A DNA stretch of 64,000 nt from Tubulanus polymorphus (lineage: Eukaryota > Nemertea > Palaeonemertea > Tubulaniformes > Tubulanidae): positions 24,136,650 to 24,200,649 of the forward strand of contig NC_134026.1 in the NCBI RefSeq assembly GCF_964204645.1, read 5' to 3'. The notes beneath the pieces were generated by a model that saw only the letters and a program-made list of their open reading frames with translations, had not been told where the DNA came from and did not search any database. Position 1 is the stretch's first letter, and every line of letters begins with the position of its first letter. The translations under genes were made by a program, and so were the position numbers. Positions 13,163-26,400 of the stretch are shown here, piece by piece.

Positions 13163-15110
13163 GTGATAGAGCCTTTACGCGTAATCGGCTTTTCGGATGA
13201 AACTTTTCACGTATGCCAAAAAGCAGAAGCTTTACATTTTCAATAAGGATATTATTTATGTATTTTCAATATCATTAGAATATATACATACATTGACTCT
13301 TAAGCCCCATTTGAAACTTTGCGTCGCTCAGATTTAACCAATAACTTCACTGCTTTTTAACAATATGTAGTTGAGATCGGTCCACATCGATTCGGGTTTT
13401 AAGAAGCAAACAAACAAACAAACAAACACCTTCCATAGGTGGAACAACTGGAATGGGAGTTTTCAAATTAAGCAGGTTATATTTCATCGCCGGGGACTCC
13501 AAAACAAAATGAAAGTTGAATAAAGATTTCTAGTACGTATTTTATATAACCAGGGGATTCCAAGAATAAGAAATATATAAATCAAGAGTTCCGCGAGTTT
13601 TTGGGGCCCCGAAATATTCTTTGCGATCCAAATTGTGCCCTTTTCTGTAGTCACCTCCAAAAATTCTGCCTTTCTTCGTGGGCACGACTTCACCCGATTC
13701 TCGGAAAGAATCTAGTTTGAATGATTTGAACGGGAAATGTGAAATGTGTAGCCAAATGTGAGCAAAAATGGTCGAGATTTCCCGAAATATCCAAATTACG
13801 TACGTGCACATTCTAATACTGTCGATGAGAGAAACTATAATGGATCGTAGTAGCTTTATATCAATAAAATAATATATAAATTATATATAATATATAATAT
13901 ATAATATATAATATATAATATATAATATATAATATATAATATATAATATATAATATATAATATATAATATATAATATATAATATATAATATATAGTATAT
14001 ATTATATAGATAAAAGAAGCGAGTAAAACTGGACCATTATATTTTCTAGTTATGGTAGCTATTAGACAACAACGTGAAATACGTGATTAAAGTTTTGTAT
14101 CAAAATATTGTTGTTGCGAATCATTCGCCGTATAATTGACCTGCGAGTGAATTCGGGAAACTAAAGTTGACACATTGAGACGAATTCGGTGCGAAGTCTG
14201 ATTCAACGCACGGGCGAACCCCGATCCAAAGTATTGAATTTCATTTTCAACGTCTGAAATGGATCTCAATACGTTTATACTGAATCATCATCATCATCAT
14301 CCCACCAAGCACAGGACAGTATGCAACTTTCAAAGCAGAGGCTTCAATCTATAGGACTCGAATGTAAAACGAATGTTCCAAGCCAACTTCCGTCGTGATT
14401 TGGGATAGTACCGCATTCTGGAGTTGTCGAAAGATGAACACGAATGTTCCAGAGCTGGCCTTATATGTTGGCCAAACCGACTGATTGATGAAAGCCAGGT
14501 TTCCTTTTTTTCAAACACACATGAAAAAATCCAACCAAGTTTTTGAATATACTTTTTAACACATGTTACGATGAAAAATCGTGAATAATTTTTGAATAAT
14601 CCAACCAGGATTTAATCTTTGTTGACAAATCCCACCAAGCTGGTGTTTATTTGAGGCAATAAATGGAGGATTTCTGCTGGCACAAGCTACTGTTATCTCA
14701 ACACAGACACCAATAACAACCAGGTAAGCACTTCTCCGAAGCCGAAGGCTTTTTGAATTACCTGGAGCACGGATTTTTTTCTCGTAAAAAATGGGAGGGT
14801 GAAGGGAAAATATGAGAATAATTTTTTTTTGTAATAGGTGTTCCAAAATGGAAGGGGACTAACTTTTTTTAATTATTTGAGTATTTTCCGCATAAAACCT
14901 CGGTAGGACTGCAGAAAAAAAAATAAAAAGAGAGTATGAAAATTGTGATTAATTTGATTCAAATGATAGGAGAAATTTAGATGAAAATATGAAAGAGGTC
15001 TAAATTAAAATGTTTTTTTTAAAACTTTTGCCGATTTTTGCCGAGTTCCGAATGCCTAATATCAAACGCTCAATCAGCAAATGATTCTACTATACATCAA
15101 AATCTATTTT
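13163..15110. other. Intergenic DNA between the two peptide genes
   Basis: Apart from an (AAAC)n run near 13.41 kb and the 7-bp microsatellite, no gene was recognised. The 5' UTR exon and promoter of copy B should lie near its right edge but were not identified; no TATA box matching that of copy A was seen. Confidence 0.4.
13881..14008. repeat. 7-bp microsatellite (AATATAT)n
   Basis: About 125 bp of near-perfect repetition of an AT-only 7-mer between the two divergently oriented peptide genes. It is a likely slippage or assembly-length-uncertain tract. Confidence 0.9.
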
Positions 15111-15114
15111 CAGA

Positions 15115-15416
15115 ATGTTTACCAAAACTTTGATTGTTACTTTGGCCATTTTCATGGTTCTCGGAGCCGCCACGGCTTCAGGTAATTTTTTCGTTAACCA
15201 TTCTACAATTAAAATGGTTCATGCACGAAATTTTCGTTCAGTTTTTATATTTATTTCTGATCTTTTTAAATTACAGATGAAGTACATATTGCCAAGAGAG
15301 GTGTACCATGTTTCTGCCCAGGTAGATTCGGTCTCGGCCAGGGAACCTACTGGCTGATTGGTGGACCAAGCAGCAACTGTTGCAGCTGGGGTATTGGAAA
15401 ATGTTGCAAAAACTAA
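15115..15416 (+). CDS. Secreted six-cysteine toxin-like/defensin-like peptide precursor, copy B
   Basis: Exons 15115-15181 (67 nt, same length as copy A) and 15277-15416, phase 1. The ATG follows a TTTTCAG acceptor by one base, exactly as in copy A, so a non-coding 5' exon is implied. The signal peptide begins MFTKTL; a seven-residue propeptide ends in Lys-Arg; the 38-residue mature peptide begins Gly-Val-Pro-Cys with pattern C-x-C-x20-CC-x6-CC. The central block Trp-[LV]-Ile-Gly-Gly-Pro and the following Asn-Cys-Cys are shared with copy A, while the loops differ in length and charge. An AATAAA follows at 15446-15451. Pro-peptide processing and secretion are inferred from sequence; the target and activity are unknown. 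Confidence 0.82.
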
Positions 15417-15445
15417 TACATTCCATGAATATGTATAGAATATCA

Positions 15446-15451
15446 AATAAA
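15446..15451 (+). terminator. Polyadenylation signal AATAAA of peptide gene copy B
   Basis: AATAAA lies 30 nt after the stop codon at 15416, within a short A-rich 3' UTR. Confidence 0.6.
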
Positions 15452-17468
15452 ATAAAAAGAGTGATCAAAATCATTATTTTGGTTTTCAATTGCTATTAAG
15501 GTTACTATTTAATGTGAAAATCTTTTTATCGTTGCTCTAGCCGTACAGAAATTTTTTTAGTATGGCCTCGGTTGTGAATTAATCCAAGTATGGTCGTGAA
15601 ATCCTGAATTTTATTCATTTTCTTGCGTGAAAACGTGAATTCTAGGCTATCCCGGCTGTTCTCCAGCCGCAGAGTTTTAAAAATCATTTTTCAAGATTTG
15701 GAGTATCGGATGAATGGCCATGTCTGTATCAAGTTCATAGTGAAAATATAATAAGGATGATGATAAACTATCAGTATTTTGCTGCAGATGAAAGCCGGAA
15801 ACAAAGCACTAGACGAAAGATAAATTTCATTTCCTCCCACACGCGTACGTACCTCTTTCTACTACCGTGAGAGCGCGCGACTCTCTCCTACCCATTGGTG
15901 GCAAGCCGCCGTTGCATCACCCTGTCACTTTTGCTTCTAGAGTACCACCGACCGGCGGCTGCATTAACTGTCTGGAACCTGGAATATTTACAAAAAGGAA
16001 CATTGATCTGTTGAATTTTTACATATCTGAGTAAGTCCTTAATTGTACTTTTTGATCAGTTATTTTATCACTTTTTTCGTTATCAGTTTTGCAGAAAAAA
16101 GATTGATTATATACGTACGTATAAGTAATGTAATTGCACATGCTTCATGATATTTGAATTCAAATATTCTGAATTATCTAATTTGCGCTTGCAACTTCAT
16201 ATCATTTACATATGGCCCGTTGTTTTTATGAAAAATCCGCGGGAATTATTGATGCGTATTTATAGGATTCGAACCTTAACACGAGAATGCGCGATTTGAA
16301 TGCATCTAAATGCTGTCTGAACCGCGTGCTGTAAAATCGGAGTCATCACTTGCAGGTGCGGACAGAATGAATTTGTCCATAGAACTCGAATCACATTTTT
16401 TTTTTTAGTTCTATGGTTTTCGATCCGACAATCTTAAGTCTGAGATACAGTACTTAGGCCTAAGGGCTGTAAGATTCATGCAAAATATCGTCTTCCTTCA
16501 TGAAAGCAGATGATCAGAGAAAAGTGAACCGTCGAAATGCGCAATCACAAACCGCGACGGCCTCGGGATTTTCACTTTTTAGTTTTTGTTTTGACATGTC
16601 CATTGAATAAATAACGTCGGGTCTATGCTATTATCCCTCATTCCCTGCTCTATCGGTTCCTATCATTGTTAATGTCAAATCGTCATTCGTCATGGTTCTA
16701 TTCTACAACAAAAGGCAAAGGCCATAAAGGGCGGATCTAGGGTAAAAAAGGAAAGGGCTAATCTAGGACTGGATCTGCCACTGTTTCAATTTTTAAAAGT
16801 GAAAAAAGAAAACTGGCAATCTATTCTAATTGTGAAGTAGTGGATAAACAATGCAGGGATTTTACAGGCCACATGCTATTTGTTTACCGCGACCAGAGGC
16901 CTTCACTTGTCTTTGTGGGGCATTTTGCTTGTCAATGGGATGGGGCCCTCATCTTGGTGGGGGAATGATATTTTTCAAAATTTGCTGCCAGGTGCCTTTG
17001 CCTGGATGTATTCTTCCAGATTTCAGAATTTCAAAACTAATATTGGATAGGCCTATATATTTTTTTCACGACAAAATCACAAGAGAAATGATTTGATAAG
17101 AGCTGTACCCAATGCCTACTCTAAAAGACCTGAACACTTTCGATAGGCCTATGCTGCATATTTCCATTGTTTCTGGCGACTCCCTGCTGCTACCTCCTTG
17201 TCAGGATTGATTTCTTGGAAAATGTTAGCGGGCCATCCATTGCAGCACTCCTGCTTTAAAACTCTGGATATCTCTTACACCTTTTGCTAAATCCACCCTT
17301 GTGGACCTTCTGTGGGCCTTCTAAAAACTGCTATGAATTGGAAATCAAGGAAATTGAAAGTCTTACAAAGCAAACTTTGTTGAGTTAGGCTTCCTTTGAG
17401 CTTGCCTTTTTCCCACAGTTGAGGGGCAGTCAGCTATTTCAGGTTGTAGTGTTTCTTATTGTTTTCAG
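15452..17468. other. Intergenic DNA and 5' region of the LAT transporter gene
   Basis: A locally GC-rich stretch at about 15.84-15.98 kb with an inverted CCAAT box (ATTGG near 15.89 kb) is the best candidate promoter for the transporter, whose first coding exon has a splice acceptor at 17466-17468. No other coding sequence was recognised; the frame at 16851-17096 has no family features. Confidence 0.4.
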
Positions 17469-17483
17469 GTGTTTAGAGAGATA

Positions 17484-20400
17484 ATGGCCCAGACTGCAGA
17501 AACAGACAACATGATGAATATTGAAACGATAAGTGATGCATCTGTATCTAGTTCTACCACTGATTCTTCACTTAATTCTAACAACTCCATAAAACTGAAA
17601 AGAAATTTAGGATTGCGTAATGGTATTGCAATTATCATTGGTATTATAATTGGCAGCGGAATATTTGTTAGTCCAACTGGTGTACTTCATGATGCTGGAT
17701 CGGTTGGCATGGCGCTCATGATTTGGTTACTCTGTGGTATAGCAACATTGCTGGGTGGACTATGCTATGCTGAACTTGGCACGTCTATCCCGGTGTCGGG
17801 AGGACCGTATTCTTATATTTACGAAGCATTTGGTCGATTACCAGCGTTTTTAACCTTATGGATATCCGTGCTGATGAGGACCCCAACTGGTAACGCGATT
17901 ATGGCTTTGACTTTTGCAAACTACGTTCTTTATCCAGTTTTTCCAGACTGTCAACCACCTCACGAGGCAAAAGTGTTATTGGCAGCTATATCAATTTGTA
18001 AGTAGGCACCAGTATTTGATAATTTTTTCATCCATATGATTCAAGTTGAGTGCACTCGCGCTATGGGTTCACATCAGTGTTTTCCTTCTGTCGGGTCTTT
18101 TGATGGAAGAAAAATTGGTATATGTAATCATTAATACAGGTTGATATAAAAACACTGCGATTATGTATATAATTTTTTTGTGTGTGCACCTTGTGAGCAC
18201 CTTGTTAATCTAACCTGGAACCAAGTGTTTTGAATGATAATACTGAATGTTTGGTCTCAAATTACAAAGATTGGCATTGTTGGTATCTGGTGAAGTAATG
18301 TTGGGTACTGTTACCCTCCAATTACTCTGACCAATTATGGGAAGTTTTCACCATTTATTAAACAGGCCCGTTCAGATCATATTTGTCTACCGTTATTTAT
18401 CACATGAAATCTTCCTATTTATAACTACATGTAGAATTAATGTTTCTATTGTGCATTTTTTTTTCAAATTCAGGTTTTCTATCATTTCTGAATTGTGCAA
18501 GTGTTGATTGGGCGGCACGGTTACAAGACGTTTTCATGTTCTTCAAAATTCTAGCGCTTGGAATCATAATAGTTGCAGGCATGATTCCTCTCTTTAAAGG
18601 TATTTATTCAAATCTAATTTGAAGGCATTTCTTATTATTCTGTCAATTTTGAACAGCTGATATCTGTAGTATTTTTGCCTCCTTATCGCTTAACATACCT
18701 CATTCAAGAATCATTTCAGTGAAAACCATTCTTTGAAATATGCTTCCCGTTGTAGTTGATTGTACAAGATATCACGTTACAATGACTAATTAATATTTGA
18801 CTTGGTGACTGAAACTTTATTAACTGTATAATATCTGGTTACCTATTACTGCTATTCTATTACTTGATGGAAAGCATTTATCAAATTTGAGTTCATTGTA
18901 AGATGAATGTCTTTCTTCAATATGCGTTCTATATTCGTTATTTTTCAACTTTTAGGTAATACTGAACACTTTGAGAAGCCATTTGAATCGACGACAAGGG
19001 ACCCAGGAAAAATATCTCTAGCAATCTATGCAGGGTTATTTTCATTCTCTGGCTGGTGAGTACTTCTCTTAGTTCTTAATCTTGAATATTACAGTAAACC
19101 TCATCTTGCTCGGACAACGACAACTCTGATTTTCAACTAACTATGACAAAAAATTAAATCATTTTTCAGACGTCCTTATGTATTATCCTATCCTTAATTC
19201 GGACTTCGCTTATCTCAGACCAATTTTGCCGGTCCCATTTTATTCAACAATACTAAATGAAGGACACTCAAAAAGTGTGTATTGGGCAGTCTTGCAGTTT
19301 GACGTATTTTTCATTAGTTAGCCAGCCTACTGCAATTTTGACATCATGCCTTAGAAAGGGTCATATCCACCGAGTCCTCAATAAATACCAATAATGACGA
19401 GCTAAATATTTATTATGCCTTTCATTACACGCTGTGTGGAAGAAGATGAATGTAACCTTTGTCGGCGTCGCTTAGAACTTCGGAACCTGTATTGCATGTG
19501 AGGCAGATGATTAAATATAAATAACCACCTGATCAATATGATATATATCTAAAACTACTAATTATGCGTATAGTTGGGGGAAGACATATGCTGGGGTCTA
19601 ATGTTATATGGAGACTTCTAGCTAAATCTTGGTGAAACATGTCTGCTTGGCTATTGATTAATCTATATCATAGTCGATGCCGCGTCTTATTTTCTTGACT
19701 GGTGTGCGAAACACACGCATAAAACTGTGATAAATCGGTACCACAATCCACAGCAGTAATTGATCAGGTTTCCCGTTTCATAAAGGGCGGTACTTACTTG
19801 GTACCTTTAAGGAGATGTTTTTAGGACATGTTGACTGAATTCTGTACCCTTGTTTATGAGTGATTAGAAGAAGTTTGAACTTGCTTGAACGCTTTAATGA
19901 AATCATTTGAGTGGCTTTTCATTGGAAGCAATTCTTCGAATAGGCTTTGGCAATATTACATTCCACGAACTTAATAAAAGCAGCATGAAATATGATTCCA
20001 CAAACATTGTAAAAAAGAATTCTACATTGTACAAAACTAATAATATCAACATATATTGCTTCAGGTTTTATTAATTTTTGATGTGGTGTACTGTGCAGTT
20101 GTTAACAATGATTTTATCGCCATGATTCAATCATTTGATATTCTGCGACACATGGCCAAATAATGTTGTCTCCCTTCATATCATAAGTTCAATTAAGATA
20201 TTCAGTAGTTATTGCGAAAAACATTAGATGTTTTGAGATGCTTGCTCTCCTACAAACAACATCTATTGTACGGGGTTTGTTCCTTCCTTTCTTCCCTCCT
20301 CTCAATCTACGGTATTTCTTGAATGATTTACAGATTGTATCTGACAGCCCGGCTGTCTGATATGTATTGATACTTCCACATTATATCAATAACGATACAC

Positions 20401-23400
20401 CTCTTCTTAGTATAAAACTATGGTAATATAAGAAGCCAACAATAGAGAGAACTAAAATTAATCGCTTTTGCTGAACATTAGCTCCACCCTAGTATAGTAC
20501 TGGTATGTTAGCTGCTAAATGCTGTAGCAAGCGTAGATAAATGTCACGTTAAGGGTATTATAAAATGCTCTATGAGTAATGCACTTGGTAACACTGAATT
20601 AGAAGGTGATTCCTCCCATTGACTTGTAGATAGGTTGATCTAACGCATTTCCGCTCTGAATGATTTTAATTTTCTTTTTCAGGGATGGGTTCAACTTTGT
20701 AACAGAAGAGATACGAAACCCAAAACGGTTGGTATTTCAAACTGTTATTGAACTCATCATTAATTTAATCACATACATATTGCGAAAAATAAGATACCAT
20801 ATGAAATAAGTAGTTCATCATCTTGAGCTGATTCCCCACGTTTACTTATCATAAAAAATTCCTTGAGCTTCTAACATAGAATAGTAAGGCTTGCTTGCAT
20901 CGGTGTACCGTGCATCTCGTATCCAGTGCATCCATGTAGTATTAGTTGCTCAATCGACTGAGATACTGAAGCCAATTTGAAGCAGTAATTTGGTGCAAGT
21001 CATGAATACTGATCAAGAGAAGGTTATAGTGGTAAAGATCCCCGATTCTTTGAAGTAGGTAGAAATCGCCCACCTTTTGAATAGAGTGCAACTTATTCAT
21101 ACAAATTATCGAACAATTTGAATTAGATAAAACACTAAAAACTAACAGTTCATTATACTAGATTAATACTGAAAGTTATCACACAGCTCAAATGTATTAC
21201 GCTAGCTTGAATTTAAGATATTTCAAATTAAAAGTTCATTGTTTCTAATAATTGCATCGCACACTGAAATATACCACAAAAAGGTCGCAGTTAATATTCC
21301 AGTTTCGAATTTAAAAATATCCCTGATAAAAAGTTTGTCTAATTCTATTTGTTCTAACAATTAATTTAATTCTTAGAGTTTATTCACGAATGTATCACAA
21401 CGTAAGAGTTTATTGCACGGTTCAAATATATTGCAGTTTTGTTGCAAATGAATAGAATTGGAGAAATATCTTGCTTTGAAATGTTCTCAAAAAGGAGAGT
21501 TTTTACCTACTTTGAAGATATGGGGATTCATTTTACTATGTGGATTTTTACCGGGTTTTCATTATATCAAGTCTTCTTGTTTGATTCTTTAATTCTTCTT
21601 CTTTGATTTAGTCATAATCTTAAGAAGGTTTAACAAAGCAATTCATATCACCATTTACTTCTTTAAAATTTCCATCTATTTCTACAATGATCTACATTCA
21701 AATTATGCCATACAGTGATCGTAAAATGATTTAAAATTATTAAGTGCCACAAAAAAATTCTGAGATAATCAAAGCAAATGATATTAACAGAGCTGCCGAC
21801 TGTTCCTGATTTTCCATTGTTACTGTTTTACAAGAAATACTGGTTAATAATAAGATAAAAACCCACTATGTACAAATTAAAAGAATTCTAAAATCGAGAA
21901 TTTATTTATTGAAGCAATCTAAAATATAAGAACACGACGTTTCGATCTCACCCTAGAGATCATCGTCAGGTTTGTACTTCGTCAGGTCGTCAGGTTCACA
22001 ACTGACGATGATCTCTAGGGTGTGATCGAAACGTTGTGTTCTTATATTTTAGATTGTTTCAATAGATAAATTCTCGGTTTTAGAATTCTTTTAATTTGTA
22101 CATAGTGGGTTTTTATCTTATTATCTATTCACCACGTTTGACTGTGGTTATCGCACTACTGGTTAATTTGTTTATAATGCATACAGAAAGATGAAAGTCA
22201 GGGTTATTGATTTCTGATTAATTTGAACATTTTCCTTCATATTTCAATCAAATGTTACTAAAACAATTCAATTTATTACTGATAGCACTTTTCAGCTCTG
22301 TATTAAATGTTGATCCCTGATTATCGAATTCTTCAAATCTTTTAATTGTTTTTTTATTATAAACTTGGGTTTCATTGGTAAACAAGGTTCGGATTGATCA
22401 AGCGTATTTATTATTCTGAATGTGCCGCAATGAACTCGAGGCTACGATTCTCAAATGACTGCCATTTCGTTCTTCTTCTTCACGTCGGCCGTTGTCATAG
22501 CGACAGACTAGGAAATACGGCAAACTGTGTATTATATCGATTCTACATCAAACTGTAAAATGAATATCTGTTTGAAAGTGCAGGAAAACACAAAAATATT
22601 ATTGTTCTTCAGATAAGATAGATCGCTTTGCTTATCTCGTGTGGCAATTGGGCGATATTTGATTTGCAGCTCTTGATGGTTGATTACTCGTTAATAAGGC
22701 CAACTAGTCATAGTTGAATGTATATGAGAGATTTGGATCATTACTGATGTCGGGGAATATTGGATTTCAGATAAATCTGGCTGCCTCACATTATCCATGG
22801 GTCATAAAACAAAAAGTTCTCGAGTGGAACAAACTCCAAAGTGCTTTAAGATCGAAGATTGACTTGAATTTCTTTTTTTTTTAAATTGACAAGAAATTAT
22901 TTCATAATTGTAGATTCTTCAAGGCATTTCCTCTGTCTTACCAACGTTTATACTTTAGGTTAAACCAACAGAAAGAAATGATTTGTGGATACGTTTTTTG
23001 CATGTAAATGGGGATTTCACTGTATTCCGACCATCTTCAATAACTGATAATATTTTTTGAATAATTTTTTTTCTTCCAGAAATCTTCCACTGGCTATATG
23101 GATCTCCATTCCGTTATGTACGATTGTCTATCTATTAGTCAACGTAGCATTTTTCACCGTTCTCGATCAGCACGAAATATTGACATCATCTGCTATTGCG
23201 GTGGTAAGTACTTGCGATGTTGTATTTAGTTACGTACGCATACATCATAGCAGCATGAAGGGTCGCCATCAAGAACACTGGACTGAATTCGTTACCGATA
23301 CATTACGCGTTTAATGCAATGACACAAAGCGCCTCGGTTGACTTATACATTTTGCTTGTTTGCCTTTTGTAGGTCGATGGTTTTATACGAAATCGAAATT

Positions 23401-26400
23401 TTACAAAATGTATGGATCAATCGGGCGCAAAAAATTCCAAACTAATAAAATCTTTTAATAAAATTGAAGAATGGAATGTACGAAAAGTACCCTTCATGTT
23501 GCCGCCATCCTCTTGGGTATCTCTCACATAATTAGGGCCAGTAGTTAGTTAAGTGTGATACCCATTGCTTGAATTACATTCGTAATGTGTGTCACACTAC
23601 TGTCGATTTTAATATATTGTTTTACTCAGTCACATCCATTGCTGGAATTACATTCGTAATGGGTGTAACACTAGAAATTGCTCAGGGTCGAAATTTTTCT
23701 ATCACTACGTTTTTTTGCGGTCAGGGCTACATAATTGGGCGACTGCCGAAACGTAGAAGTTGGACGTGGTTTTTTCTGAATGTCGCGCGGAAGTGTTGCA
23801 TCTATTACTGGAATTACATTCGTAATGGGTGTAATATCTATACTGTAACAAACCTTTCTTACACCGTGTTGTGTCCAATGCTTGAATTACATTCGTAATG
23901 GGCACGATACTCTAATACTTAGGATTAAACTAGTTGATATACGCAGTACTGTTTAATAATGCAATAAGTGGATAATGTTTAAGATGATCGAGTGCTGTGA
24001 ATTAAAAGAATTAGAATTATTCGTGAGAGATGCCCAGCCTTGTTTTTCAGTGACCCTCAGACATAGCCGGGTAGATGGTGTGTCGTGTGAGAAGTCGAAC
24101 TCATTTGTTGTCGATGGATCCTTGCATGCTGTCGAAAACCTATTTGTCATAAAACATTAGCGTATTCAGCGATTTCAACGCTGGTGTTTAGCATACAGAA
24201 CTGCTAGTCGTTTCAAATTCGATGAATGCAATCGAATGTGAGTTAGATGCCAGTCAAACTCACGACGTAAAAATCAGTTAAGGTTTCCTACATCATGGAG
24301 AATTTGGTCGGCAACTATAAATGTGTTTGGCTTACTTGCACGGTTAGCACACTGGGCAAAACCACGTCTGGCCTGAGGACTGGGTGTGGGACGCTAGTTG
24401 GGGGACATTCATAGATTGATTGCTTCTTTTAGACATTCAGTCAGAAAATGCTGGGCGTGATGTCATTTCTGATGCCCGTGTTTGTTGCCTTCTCCTGCTT
24501 CGGTAGTCTGAATGGATCTCTTCTTACCGGGTCCAGGTGAGCTAAAATGTATAATCTCTTGACCTACAAGACAGTTAGTGCCGCTCTCTGCAGGCTGCTG
24601 TTGCTGGTGAATTTACTCATATTTCGTATCACAGGTAAAAAAGTTTAGTTGGTTCATTGAACCTGTGAACTGTCACGTGTAGACTGAGGGCAAGCCGATA
24701 CTACTCTGTGCTACGAGCTAGCTCTGTGGAACTGGCAAACCATTGCTTAAAATGGCTTATTTTAGATGGAGGAAAATGAATTAGTACTGAATAGATCTCT
24801 ACACTAAATCTTAGAAACAACCAATTATCAACCAATTATTGAGCAGGAAAAGATACATTTACATCATGTGATTTATGAATATTTTCACTCTTTCAATCAG
24901 TAATTTATCAGTAATTTAGAATTATGAAAACGACTAATCACGATTTTGGGTTTCCAGTACCCCTGGAAAGAACATCAAGCATGAGTTGTTGTTGGAGAAT
25001 TTCATTAACTTTTGGAAACCCCCGCCGTTTTTGCATGGATGGAGTACTGTTGCTGATACATTTTAAAGGGTTTGGCGAGCATGACAACGCAATGCTATTT
25101 TGCTGTATCTTTTCCATCGATGATTCCACTGTACTGGTGTTCTTCAAGGATCACTGCCGCATGTAGTTACAATTTCAATATTCTGAATAGCCGTCCTCAG
25201 CAGTACTAGCTGTGGATTCTCACAATACCTACAAATCGATCTCTCATTATGGTGTCAGAAATATTGGACATTGGCTCATCATAGTGAAGTACATTTCAAC
25301 TGAATATACCTTTAATGTGTGTGTATTATATTAACACCTCTGATGATTATATTTTCTATTTGAATTATGTTCCTTTTTTTTTAGAGACACATGAGATGTG
25401 CATACTCTGGCTGGTTATCCGGGAGTATGTGTATCTTGACATGAAAATTTTCTCTATTTTCAGAATTGTTTTAAATTTCTTCTTTTTCTAATAGGGATTA
25501 TTTATCTATACATGTCACTATATTAAATTACTACTAAATGATGTATCTAAATTTATAGGAAAAGGCTTAAATTCATTTTCGCTCTATTGATCAAAAATTC
25601 TTCACATGACAGCACACTGATTACAAGCAGTTAGTGCCACTATATCGTGATAATTAAACCATTACATTTCAGATCAAGCAATTTTTATTATTTTCCTGTT
25701 GCTTCTTAAAATGAGATAGTCATGGCCCGGCTTAGTGTCCAGGAATTGAACCTGATTTATAGCAAGTTGGCACTTTTCTGTTCATTCTATGATGCAAGTT
25801 CAAATGCTGATCGTTTCTCTTATCGCTAACCTGAAACTAATAAAAACTATTATCTATTAATTTTCTCCTCAGCCATTCCAATTCAGCTGTGTGATACTGG
25901 TAATATCTAGAAAAATATATTTCTCATAAAGAAAAGACATCCTTTTGAAAAGCATATTACCAGTTGAATGATAGTTTATGTACGCTGCTCATGCTTTACC
26001 CGTTATGATTGATTACAGGTCATTCTTTGTCGGAGCTCGAGATGGAAATCTACCAAGCGTGATGGCACTGGTTAATGTCAAGTGTTTGACTCCCATCACA
26101 TCTGTTATATTTGGGGTAATGTATTAATTAAACGGTAGATAAACCAATAGCCAAATGTCTGGGGATCAATTGGTGAATAAATATTGATCTACACTTTACA
26201 CATATTTAATCCAATCACATTCATACATATTATTTTAGGGTATCATGTCGCTGATAATGATTTCTACGGGAGATGTCTTCGAGTTGATCACTTATTTTGA
26301 ATTTGTCGAATCATTGTTGCTCGGAGCTCCAGTTCTCGGCTTACTCTATTTACGATGGAAGAAGCCAGACATGCCAAGGCCAGTGAAGGTATAATTACTT

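Noticed and set aside
16230..16300. tRNA-like B box (GGATTCGAACC)
   Set aside because: No A box, anticodon arm or acceptor pairing could be fitted on either strand.
24924..25166. Region open on both strands in a transporter intron
   Set aside because: No splice sites in frame with the transporter and no recognisable motifs; likely chance.
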